A program made the translations under genes and the position numbers. A stretch of 53,208 nucleotides of DNA from CAYMKL01 sp964390805 (GTDB lineage Bacteria > Chloroflexota > Anaerolineae > VGOG01), in assembly GCA_964390805.1 (NCBI GenBank), contig CAYMKL010000034.1:1-53208 (forward strand), given 5' to 3'. Shown here piece by piece: positions 40,913 through 48,358 of this stretch. Each line of letters opens with the position of its first letter. Positions within the stretch are counted from its first letter, which is position 1. The notes under the pieces are model-generated. The model was not told where the DNA came from. It ran no database searches and worked only from the letters and a program-made list of their open reading frames with translations.

Positions 40913-41424
40913 TGTGTAGTATGAGAAGGATCTGGAGATTCAGTCTGGTTGTTTTGGTGCTTATTTCCTGTGCGGGCTGTGATCAAGCGACAAAGACCAT
41001 CGCAAGGCAATCATTGGCCTACTCTTCTCCCGTCTCTTTGCTGAATGATTCCGTTCGATTTGAGTATACCGAGAATCTGGGAGCGTTCCTTGGTTTCGGA
41101 TCGAATCTGCCGCGTGAGGTCCGTTTTCTACTGTTGGTCATCTTGACAAGCGCGAGCTTGTTGCTTTCACTTGCACTCGCAGTCAGCACTCGCAGTCTAA
41201 ACGCGGGACAATGGATTGGACTATCTCTTTTCATTGGTGGAGGTCTGGGGAATCTGATTGACCGCATACTCAACGACGGAGCAGTAATAGATTTCGTAAG
41301 GCTTGGGGTTGGTCCTTTTCATACGGGAATGTTTAACCTGGCAGATGTTGCCATTGTGGTAGGCGTCATACTGTTATTCCTGGGGAGTGTGAAGGAGCGG
41401 AGAAGGACAACGAGCGCCGCCTGA
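40912..41424 (+). CDS. lspA: Signal peptidase II (lipoprotein signal peptidase)
   Basis: Cleaves the signal peptides of diacylglyceryl-modified lipoproteins in the membrane. The 170-residue protein has four hydrophobic segments, the N-terminal DQATK motif, ENLGAFLGF, and the two catalytic Asp regions GGLGNLIDRIL (with DFVRLG) and FNLADVAIVVG. The ATG at 40912 overlaps the stop of the preceding lipoprotein gene; ATG 40921 is an alternative. Pairing with a lipoprotein gene suggests dedicated or co-regulated processing. Confidence 0.9.
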   Translation: MCSMRRIWRFSLVVLVLISCAGCDQATKTIARQSLAYSSPVSLLNDSVRFEYTENLGAFLGFGSNLPREVRFLLLVILTSASLLLSLALAVSTRSLNAGQWIGLSLFIGGGLGNLIDRILNDGAVIDFVRLGVGPFHTGMFNLADVAIVVGVILLFLGSVKERRRTTSAA

Positions 41425-41460
41425 AACTCGCTGTAGCCGACTGCCTAAGGGGGCAATCGT

Positions 41461-43851
41461 ATGGCCAACACGATCCACGCGTTCGACCAACTGACGCCAG
41501 AACAGCAGCCTTCCGCCGGGGGTAAGGGTGGCGTCCTGGCCCGTCTCTACCAGGCAGGCTACCCCGTGCCCGACGGCTTGGTCGTGCTGCCCACTGCCTT
41601 TGCCGGGGACGGAATGTCGCCGGAGACCTGGGCGCAGGTGCAGGTCCACCTGGCGCGACTCCGCGGCGGTGACCCCCAGGCCGCGTTCGCCGTCCGCTCC
41701 TCGGCCCGCGCCGAGGATTCGGCGCGGGCGTCGTTTGCGGGCGAGTTCGAGACGGTACTGGATGTGCGTACCGACGAGGCGGTCCGAGCAGCGATCCGAG
41801 CGGTGCGGCAGTCACGGCACAGCGAGCGGGTGCAGGCCTACAGCCAGGCGCGGGGACTGGACACTGCCCATCTCGATGGGGGCCACGAGATGGCCATCGT
41901 CGTGCAGCGCCTCGTGCGGGCCGAGATTTCGGGGGTCTTGTTTACGGCCGATCCCGTCTCAGGCAGCCGCACAAGGATGGCGGGCAACTACGTCCACGGA
42001 CTTGGCGAGGGACTGGTTGCCGGCGAGATCCAGCCCTACACCTTTGCGCTGGAACGACCGAAGGGCCGCTACGAGGGTCCACCCGAGCTGAGGCGCTTTG
42101 CCCGGCGTCTCTTCAAGCTGGCTATGTGCCTGGAGCGGGACCTGGGCAGCCCCCAGGACATCGAGTGGGCCATCGCCGGGGGAAAGGTCTACATCCTCCA
42201 ATCGCGGCCGATCACGACGCTGATGGGATTCGACCCTGTCAGCGGCGAGTTCAACGACAGCCTGACGGGTGATTACGTCTGGTCCTGCGTCAACGTCGGC
42301 GAGGCAGTGTCAGTGGTGATGACGCCGTTCACCTGGTCCATGATGTATGCGGGGTTCGGCGAGCTGAACATCTTACCCGGACACTCCTCAGTTGGCAACA
42401 TCGGCGGTCGCCTATACCAGAACGTTACTGTGATGACCTCTGTGCTCCATGCACTGGGCAAGAACTTCAAGGACATGGCCAAAGAGCTGGGGGGCGTGCG
42501 CGACGAGTATCTGGAGACGATGGATCAGTATCTGATCCCTCTGCCGGAGGCAACGCTCTGGGCCATCCTGCCCAACGCCATCCGGGTGCGGAAAAAGGAG
42601 AGAGAAGGGCTGAAGAACCTAGCGGTATTCCTGGCCGAGAATCCGGGCTGGTGCCGTGCCATGCGCCAGCGGATACAGGCGACGCAGACCAAGGACGAAT
42701 TGGTTTTGCTGATGGACGAAATCGAGCCCCGCTGCCTTGAGTCCTTCTGGCGGAACTACGCCACTGCGTTGCGCTACAGCGAGCGTGTTGGCCAGTTACG
42801 CCGCGAGCTAGTAGAACTGGTGGGCGCTGCCGATGCCGATGCGCTGCTGTCGAACGTCAGCAGCCATGATGAGCTGCTGGCGAGTTTGGGACCGATGGTG
42901 GGCCTGGCCAGGGTAGCCCGTGGCGAGATGAGCCGCGAAGCGTACCTGGAGCAGTGGGGCCATCGGGGGGCGCTCGAAACCGAGGCGTCCGTCCCCAGGC
43001 CAGCCGAAGACCCGGACTGGCTAGATCAACAGTTGGAGACGTTCACCCGGTCACCGGTGGACGTCGAAGCACTGCTGGCAGCGCAGCGCGCCGAATTCGA
43101 TGCCGCCTGGAAGCGATTTCAGCACCGCCATCCGCGCAAGGTCAAGTCGGTGCGGCGTCGGCTGCAACAGGCCGCCGAAGCGGCTCGCATGCGGGAAGCG
43201 GCCCGCTCTGAGAGCGCGCGGGTCGTCTGGGTAGCTCGCACCTGGGTCGTCCGCGCCGGCGATTTGACCGGAATCGGCGACGGCGCCTTTTTCCTGACCC
43301 TCGACGAGCTGCATGCCCTTCTGGCTGGCCAGGATGCGCCCACGGCAACGATCCCCGCCCGGCGGCAGACCTACGAACGTTACAAGACCCTGCCACCCTA
43401 CCCGTTGATGATCCGCGGCCGCTTCGATCCCTTCCGATGGGCAGCAGACCCAGACCGCCGCAGCGACGTCTTTGATTCCCATGGGCTGCTCCCCAAGCTG
43501 ACCGTGAAGTCTCCGCGCCAGAACGTGATCCTCGGCATGCCGGGTGCGGCAGGGCGGGTCGAGGGCGTGGTGCGCCGCCTGGACAGCCCAGAGGAAGGGG
43601 ACAGGCTTCAGGCCGGCGAGATTCTGGTGGCATCGCAGACCAACATCGGCTGGACGCTTTTCTTCCCAAGAGCCGGCGCGATCGTCACCGACATCGGTGC
43701 GCCACTGTCCCACGCGGCCATCGTCGCCCGCGAGTTGGGCATCCCGGCGGTGGTCAACTGCGGCGACGCCACCACGCGCCTGCATACCGGAGACCGCGTG
43801 CGCGTTGACGGAGTGCAGGGGATCGTCGAGATCCTGGAGACTGAAGCGTGA
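41461..43851 (+). CDS. PEP synthase/rifampin phosphotransferase-like dikinase
   Basis: The 796-residue product has the three-part layout of PEP-synthase/PPDK/rifampin-phosphotransferase enzymes. An ATP-grasp half (about 1-255) carries GGKGGVLARLYQAGYPVPDGLVV, AVRSSARAEDSARASFAGEFETVL and DIEWAIAGGKVYILQSRPI. The middle region (about 260-690) is unlike the PEP/pyruvate barrel of PpsA and may bind another substrate. The swivelling phosphohistidine domain (about 700-796) has GAPLSHAAIVARELGIPAV, His751 being the phosphoryl carrier. Family enzymes transfer the beta-phosphate of ATP to a substrate via that His. Rifampin resistance is not claimed, since operon context with ADH, NTase and AOR genes suggests a metabolic substrate. 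AAGGGGG precedes the ATG. Confidence 0.85.
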   Translation: MANTIHAFDQLTPEQQPSAGGKGGVLARLYQAGYPVPDGLVVLPTAFAGDGMSPETWAQVQVHLARLRGGDPQAAFAVRSSARAEDSARASFAGEFETVLDVRTDEAVRAAIRAVRQSRHSERVQAYSQARGLDTAHLDGGHEMAIVVQRLVRAEISGVLFTADPVSGSRTRMAGNYVHGLGEGLVAGEIQPYTFALERPKGRYEGPPELRRFARRLFKLAMCLERDLGSPQDIEWAIAGGKVYILQSRPITTLMGFDPVSGEFNDSLTGDYVWSCVNVGEAVSVVMTPFTWSMMYAGFGELNILPGHSSVGNIGGRLYQNVTVMTSVLHALGKNFKDMAKELGGVRDEYLETMDQYLIPLPEATLWAILPNAIRVRKKEREGLKNLAVFLAENPGWCRAMRQRIQATQTKDELVLLMDEIEPRCLESFWRNYATALRYSERVGQLRRELVELVGAADADALLSNVSSHDELLASLGPMVGLARVARGEMSREAYLEQWGHRGALETEASVPRPAEDPDWLDQQLETFTRSPVDVEALLAAQRAEFDAAWKRFQHRHPRKVKSVRRRLQQAAEAARMREAARSESARVVWVARTWVVRAGDLTGIGDGAFFLTLDELHALLAGQDAPTATIPARRQTYERYKTLPPYPLMIRGRFDPFRWAADPDRRSDVFDSHGLLPKLTVKSPRQNVILGMPGAAGRVEGVVRRLDSPEEGDRLQAGEILVASQTNIGWTLFFPRAGAIVTDIGAPLSHAAIVARELGIPAVVNCGDATTRLHTGDRVRVDGVQGIVEILETEA

Positions 43852-43953
43852 TGAGTGCTGCTAGCTTGCTAGAATCCAGACATTTCACCCTTGAAGAAGC
43901 CTTGCAGATTACTTTGCTCGAGCCTTTTGACAAATGGCTGATAGGAGGCAACA

Positions 43954-44982
43954 ATGAAAGCGGTTCGTTTGATCAAACCAGGGCAGCCTCTGGAGATGCA
44001 GGAGGTTCCCGTGCCCCATTGGGGCGTGAACGATGTGTTGGTCAAGGTCAAAGCGGCGGGCATTTGCCGCTCAGATATGCACTACCGGGCTGGCACTTCG
44101 ACGGTCCCCGACTTGCCCCGGACACTGGGGCACGAGGTAGCGGGCGTGATCGAGGAGGTGGGGTCGGCTGTCAGGAACGTCACGATGGGCGAACGGGTGT
44201 GCCTGCACTACTTGGTATCGTGCGGCGATTGTCGCTACTGTGCTATGGGCAGCGAGCAGTTCTGTCCCACCGGCTCGATGATCGGCAAGTACCGGGACGG
44301 CGGCTACGCGGAATACATCGTCGTGCCCTCGCACAACGCCGTCCCTTTGCCCGACGACATTCCCTTCGAGCAGGGTGCCATCATGATGTGCTCGTCGGCC
44401 ACGTCGTTCCACGCCCTCAACAAGGCGGGGGTGAAGCCAGGTGAGAGTATAGCGGTGTTCGGCGTGGGCGGACTGGGCATCTCCGCGGTGCAGTTGGCGC
44501 GGGCCTTCGGCGCACTGGACGTGTACGCCGTGGACATCAGCGCCGATAAGCTGAAGCTGGCCGAAAGCTACGGCGCTATCCCAGTCAACGCCAGGGAGAC
44601 CGATGCGGTAGCGGAGATCAGCAGGCTGACCGGCGGCCAGGGTGTAGACGTGGCGCTGGAGCTGGTCGGCTTGCGGCAGACGATAGAGCAGGCGGTGCAC
44701 TCGCTGGGAGTGCTCGGGAGAGCGGTATTGGTCGGCATCGCCGAACAACCTTTCGAGCTCCATTCCTACCACGACGTCATCCCGAAAGAGGCCCACATCA
44801 TCGGCTGCTCCGACCATCTCCTGTCAGAGCTGTTCCTGCTCGTCGAGTTTGCACGTCGCGGCGTGCTGGACCTGTCGTCCGTGATCACCCGCACCGTGCC
44901 TCTGGACGCCCAGGCCATCAATGCCGCCCTGGACAACCTGGAGTCCTTCGGCCCTGACGTCCGCACCGTAATCACGCCCTGA
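43954..44982 (+). CDS. Zinc-dependent medium-chain alcohol dehydrogenase
   Basis: The 342-residue protein has the catalytic zinc site (GICRSDMHY with Cys; LGHEVAGVIEEVG), a structural zinc lobe (CGDCRYCAMGSEQFC) and the NAD(P) motif AVFGVGGLGISAVQLA followed by VYAVDIS; the Asp after the second beta strand favours NAD. Substrate is unknown. It stands 102 bp after the dikinase-like gene and upstream of the NTase-like and AOR genes, so alcohol/aldehyde interconversion coupled to AOR is a reasonable inference. GGAGG precedes the ATG. The gap before it contains a short frame without a recognisable product. Confidence 0.92.
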   Translation: MKAVRLIKPGQPLEMQEVPVPHWGVNDVLVKVKAAGICRSDMHYRAGTSTVPDLPRTLGHEVAGVIEEVGSAVRNVTMGERVCLHYLVSCGDCRYCAMGSEQFCPTGSMIGKYRDGGYAEYIVVPSHNAVPLPDDIPFEQGAIMMCSSATSFHALNKAGVKPGESIAVFGVGGLGISAVQLARAFGALDVYAVDISADKLKLAESYGAIPVNARETDAVAEISRLTGGQGVDVALELVGLRQTIEQAVHSLGVLGRAVLVGIAEQPFELHSYHDVIPKEAHIIGCSDHLLSELFLLVEFARRGVLDLSSVITRTVPLDAQAINAALDNLESFGPDVRTVITP

Positions 44983-45000
44983 ACATGCACCGCCCTTGCC

Positions 45001-45049
45001 GTTTCACGTTTCACGTTTGCCGTTTCTCGTTCGACTTTTGACGTTTTAT
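45001..45049. repeat. Heptanucleotide tract, seven units
   Basis: GTTTCAC, GTTTCAC, GTTTGCC, GTTTCTC, GTTCGAC, TTTTGAC, GTTTTAT in exact 7-bp register. It lies between the alcohol dehydrogenase and the NTase-like gene, and has the same unit family as 7364-7391. Confidence 0.7.
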
Positions 45050-45081
45050 GGATTACGAATCACTCATCACGGAGGTTGGCT

Positions 45082-46404
45082 ATGATAAACGACAAAAACC
45101 AGGCAAACGCCCAACAAGAAGTAGACCAAATCATCAAAACCGCCAAAACACTGGGGGTCGAGGTGGACGAGACCGATGTCGCCCAGTGGTTGACGGCGAT
45201 GGCTGCGTCTGACGCGATGGAGTGGGAGGTGGACGAAGAGGCCGGCATCTACGGGCACGAGATCTCGCTGCTGGACTTCGACAAGGCCACCCTCAATCGT
45301 TACCGCCGCATCGCCGACATCGTCCAACTGCCCGACTTGCCGAACGTCGAGACCGCCATCAGTCTGGCCGGCAGCGCGGCCCAGGGCGTGATCCAACGCT
45401 ACCCCGGCGATTGCGACTACTTTGAGCGCGTCAACATCAAGGTGGAGACACAAGAGGAGGCATGCCGCATCCTGGCCGACCTGATGCGCGACAAGGCGCT
45501 GGACACGTTCCAGGGGCCCGGCTATCAACTGATCGAGGTCAGGTTTGGCACCTGGAAGACCGACGTGGTCAAGGATGGTGAGCGCATCAAGGCCGAGTCC
45601 CCCATCTCCTGGAACCCCGATGAGGTGAAAGCGGGGAAGATGCACGTCTTCCGCGCCTCAGGCGAGCCGTGGGAGGTGGAGTGGAAGTACGGCTGTCTGG
45701 ACCCTGGCTGGTGCAAGATGGACTGGGTCATCGCTGAGCCGGAGAAAGGGCGCGTGGTCAACGCCAGCAACATGCTCGACGTGACCTGGGAGGCCCCCGA
45801 TGGCTCGATCACTCCTCTGGATGGCTTCATTGATCCCTACTTCCAGGAAGTCTACCTGGAGGCGGAGTCGGTGCCGCTGTTCACCAAACTGGCCCATCAC
45901 GTCTCGCCCCGGGCCCTGGACGACTATGTTCAGCAACTCACCGGCGAGGTGTATAAGTACACCCACAAGCGCGTCAACTACGGCAAGGCGGCCAAGCGGA
46001 TGTACAACATCTTCCGGCTGACCGGCCGTCACCAGCCTGCTGCCCTGATCCGCGAGCTGTTCGACGAGCCCGCCGCCCTCCTCTACCAGGTCTGGGCGCT
46101 GCTGGACACGGTTGATCGCGCAAGCCGGCCCGATTCGGCCCTCGACCGTGAGGCAGTGGTGCAGCAGACCGATGCGCTGATCCGGGACGTAGTGGGGTGT
46201 TGCGAAGGACCGCTGGAGGTGGAGATTGTGATGGCACTGATCCGGCTGCGGGACGACATCACCGGCCGGGTGGATCTGGGCAAGGACTGGGGACCACTGA
46301 TCGCCGATTCGCGGGCCAAGGTGGAGCAGTTGGTCAACGAGTTCTTCAAGGCCAAACTGCTGGGGATCCCGGAGGTGCAGGAGTTTCTCGATTCGCTGGC
46401 GTGA
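45082..46404 (+). CDS. Putative nucleotidyltransferase-fold protein of unknown function
   Basis: The 440-residue product contains SLAGSAAQGVIQRYPGDCDYFERVNI (about 93-118). This fits the polymerase-beta-type nucleotidyltransferase pattern G[GS]...G...DxD, with Asp-Cys-Asp as metal ligands. The following ~120 residues (VRFGTWKTDVVK, EVEWKYGCLDPGWCKMDWV) are not assigned. The C-terminal third is helical (YKYTHKRVNYGKAAKRMYNIFRLTG, VEQLVNEFFKAKLLG). No known enzyme matches. It could adenylylate or uridylylate a partner or small molecule of the operon. ATG 45082 follows GGAGG (45071-45075). It lies directly upstream of AOR no. 2, with a strong hairpin between them. Confidence 0.65.
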   Translation: MINDKNQANAQQEVDQIIKTAKTLGVEVDETDVAQWLTAMAASDAMEWEVDEEAGIYGHEISLLDFDKATLNRYRRIADIVQLPDLPNVETAISLAGSAAQGVIQRYPGDCDYFERVNIKVETQEEACRILADLMRDKALDTFQGPGYQLIEVRFGTWKTDVVKDGERIKAESPISWNPDEVKAGKMHVFRASGEPWEVEWKYGCLDPGWCKMDWVIAEPEKGRVVNASNMLDVTWEAPDGSITPLDGFIDPYFQEVYLEAESVPLFTKLAHHVSPRALDDYVQQLTGEVYKYTHKRVNYGKAAKRMYNIFRLTGRHQPAALIRELFDEPAALLYQVWALLDTVDRASRPDSALDREAVVQQTDALIRDVVGCCEGPLEVEIVMALIRLRDDITGRVDLGKDWGPLIADSRAKVEQLVNEFFKAKLLGIPEVQEFLDSLA

Positions 46405-46436
46405 GACCCTTAGGGTTTTTGAAACCCTAAGGGTCT
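46404..46436. repeat. Perfect 15-bp-stem hairpin between the NTase-like gene and AOR no. 2
   Basis: AGACCCTTAGGGTTT pairs perfectly with its complement around a 3-nt loop. No T-run follows on the plus strand. It starts at the last base of the upstream stop codon. It may be an interspersed repeat, an mRNA-stability element or a partial attenuator. Confidence 0.6.
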
Positions 46437-46454
46437 GCCGGTGGAGAGGATGCC

Positions 46455-48323
46455 ATGTCCGATTTTCTGGGTAGATCACTGATCGTTAATCTCGCCAGTC
46501 AAGAAGTGGAAGTGGCGGACTTCCCTGAGGAGTTGGCCCACAAGTTCCTGGGCGGGCGGGGGATGAACGCCCGGCAACTCTTGGAGCACGTCGGCCCGGG
46601 GACTGATCCTCTGGGGCCGGAGAACGTCCTGATCCTCAGTTGCGGGCTGCTCACCGGCACCCAGGCTCCGGCTTCGTCGAGGCTGCACGTCGGCGCTCGC
46701 TCACCGCTGACGGGCCTGCTGGGCAGCTCCAACGTGGGCGGCCATTTCGGGGCCGAGCTACGGGCGGCTGGCTTCCAGAGCGTGCTCATCCGCGGTCGCG
46801 CCGACAGGCCGGTGGTGCTCTGGCTCCACGATGGCAGGGTCGAGATCAGGGACGCCAGCGATCTATGGGGCCGGGATGCCTGGGCCACCCAGAGCCGTCT
46901 GCAGGAGGAGCTGGGCGAAGCCAGGGCCTGTCCTGAGCCCAGTCGAAGGGCCAAGATTCTGGCTATCGGGCCAGGTGGGGAGAACGGGGTGCGCTACGCC
47001 TGCATCATGACCGACCGGGGCCACGCCGCCGGACGCACGGGCATGGGCGCTGTGATGGGCTCCAAGAACCTCAAAGCCATAGCTGTGCGCGGGGAAAAAC
47101 GGCGTGGGGAGCGGGACGAGCGGGTTCGCGCTCTGGTAAAGCAATACATTGAGCAGATACGCAGTGCCCCCCGCTATGACATCTACGCTCGCTACAGCAA
47201 CAGTGCCTACGTGACCTGGGCCCGCGAGGAGGGCCTTCTCTCCACGCGCAACTACCGCCAGACCCAATTCGAGGGGGCCGAACAGATTGACGGCCGCCAG
47301 ATCATCAAATACGTTACCCGGTCGCAGAGTTGCCATCGCTGCCCGGTGCACTGCAAGGCTGAGTTGAAGGTGCCCAGCGGTCGCTTCGCCACCGAAGGGG
47401 ACCGCCCCGACATCGAGCCTATCATCAACCTGGGTTCCAAGTGCGGTCTGGACGACGTGGAGGCGCTGCTGTACCTCTACAACCTGGCCGGGCAACTGGG
47501 GATTGACGTCATCTCCACTGGCGGCGTCCTGGCCTTCGCCATGGAGCTGTACGAGCGGGGCATCCTGACCGAAGAGGATACCGGCGGGGTCGCGCTCACC
47601 TGGGGCAACGCAGAGGCCATGGAGACACTGATGCGCCAGATCGCCCGGCGGGAGGGGCCAGGGGCTGTGCTGGCCGAAGGGGTGCGACGGGCGGCGCAGC
47701 TCATCGGCCGGGGGGCGGAGCAGTACGCCTTCCACAGCAAGGGACTGGAACTAACCGCCTACGATCCTCGCGGCGCGCTGGGCACGGCGTTGGGCTACGC
47801 TGTCTCCACGCGGGGCGCCGATTTCACCAGCGTCTACGCCATCCCTGAGTACCGCTGGGATGCGGCGCAAGGTCGGGAGGTGTTCGGCACTGAGAAGGCG
47901 GTGGACCGCCTCTCCATCGAAGGCAAAGGTGCGTTGATCAAGCGATCCATGATCGTCTCGGCCATCCTGGACTCGCTGGGGCTGTGCAAAGTGCCGATCC
48001 TGTCGGTGATGGGGGACTTCAGCCTGGAGAACGAGGCGGCGCTGGCTTCGGCCCTCAGCGGTTGGCCGCTCACCGCCGCCGACCTGCTGACCATCGGCGA
48101 GCGCATCCTGAACGCCGAGCGGCTGTTCAACCTGCGCCACGGCGCCACGCGGGCCGACGACGACCTCCCCGACCGCTTCACCGAAGAGCCGCTGCCCAAT
48201 GGGCCAACTCAGGGCATGACCGTGCCCATCCAGTTCATGGTGCGGGACTTCTACGCCGCCATGGGATGGGACGCCGATGGCCGCCCCACGCAGGAGAAGC
48301 GGCGGGAATTGGGGCTGGAGTAG
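46455..48323 (+). CDS. Aldehyde:ferredoxin oxidoreductase (AOR no. 2)
   Basis: The 622-residue product is of canonical AOR length. The N-terminal domain has LGRSLIVNLASQEV, LGGRGMNARQLLEHV, GSSNVGGHFGAELRAAGFQSVLIRG and the pterin-binding IGPGGENGVRYA...GRTGMGAVMGSKNLKAIAVRG. The 4Fe-4S ligands are Cys293, 296 and 300 (CHRCPVHC) and Cys511 (LDSLGLCKV). It should be a cytoplasmic tungstoenzyme oxidising aldehydes with ferredoxin. A copy of the palindromic repeat (46926-46950) is translated in frame as CPEPSRR just before the IGPGGE motif. It is the fourth gene of the putative operon from 41461. Confidence 0.93.
   Translation: MSDFLGRSLIVNLASQEVEVADFPEELAHKFLGGRGMNARQLLEHVGPGTDPLGPENVLILSCGLLTGTQAPASSRLHVGARSPLTGLLGSSNVGGHFGAELRAAGFQSVLIRGRADRPVVLWLHDGRVEIRDASDLWGRDAWATQSRLQEELGEARACPEPSRRAKILAIGPGGENGVRYACIMTDRGHAAGRTGMGAVMGSKNLKAIAVRGEKRRGERDERVRALVKQYIEQIRSAPRYDIYARYSNSAYVTWAREEGLLSTRNYRQTQFEGAEQIDGRQIIKYVTRSQSCHRCPVHCKAELKVPSGRFATEGDRPDIEPIINLGSKCGLDDVEALLYLYNLAGQLGIDVISTGGVLAFAMELYERGILTEEDTGGVALTWGNAEAMETLMRQIARREGPGAVLAEGVRRAAQLIGRGAEQYAFHSKGLELTAYDPRGALGTALGYAVSTRGADFTSVYAIPEYRWDAAQGREVFGTEKAVDRLSIEGKGALIKRSMIVSAILDSLGLCKVPILSVMGDFSLENEAALASALSGWPLTAADLLTIGERILNAERLFNLRHGATRADDDLPDRFTEEPLPNGPTQGMTVPIQFMVRDFYAAMGWDADGRPTQEKRRELGLE
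46926..46950 (-). repeat. Short palindromic interspersed element inside the AOR no. 2 gene
   Basis: GCCTGTCCTGAGCCCAGTCG followed by AAGGG. It is the best-preserved intragenic copy and is read as ACPEPSRR between a variable loop and the pterin-binding motif. Confidence 0.75.
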
Positions 48324-48358
48324 CATCTTTGGCGGAGCACGACCTGGATGAGGGCACT

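Noticed and set aside
41461..43851. Calling the dikinase-like gene a rifampin resistance gene
   Set aside because: The domain layout is shared, but the middle domain, which sets the substrate, is not demonstrably rifampin-binding and the operon context is metabolic.
43848..44444. 198-codon frame overlapping the alcohol dehydrogenase
   Set aside because: It overlaps a clear dehydrogenase in another frame and has no recognisable motif; only 43850-43953 is outside it.
46404..46436. Telomere-like CCCTAA repeats or an intrinsic terminator
   Set aside because: Only two words occur inside a perfect hairpin, and no T-run follows, so neither telomere nor terminator is supported.
47984..48358. N-terminal extension of the secreted propeller protein
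   Set aside because: It is antiphase to the AOR gene; the signal peptide starts at 48359, right after an intergenic gap.
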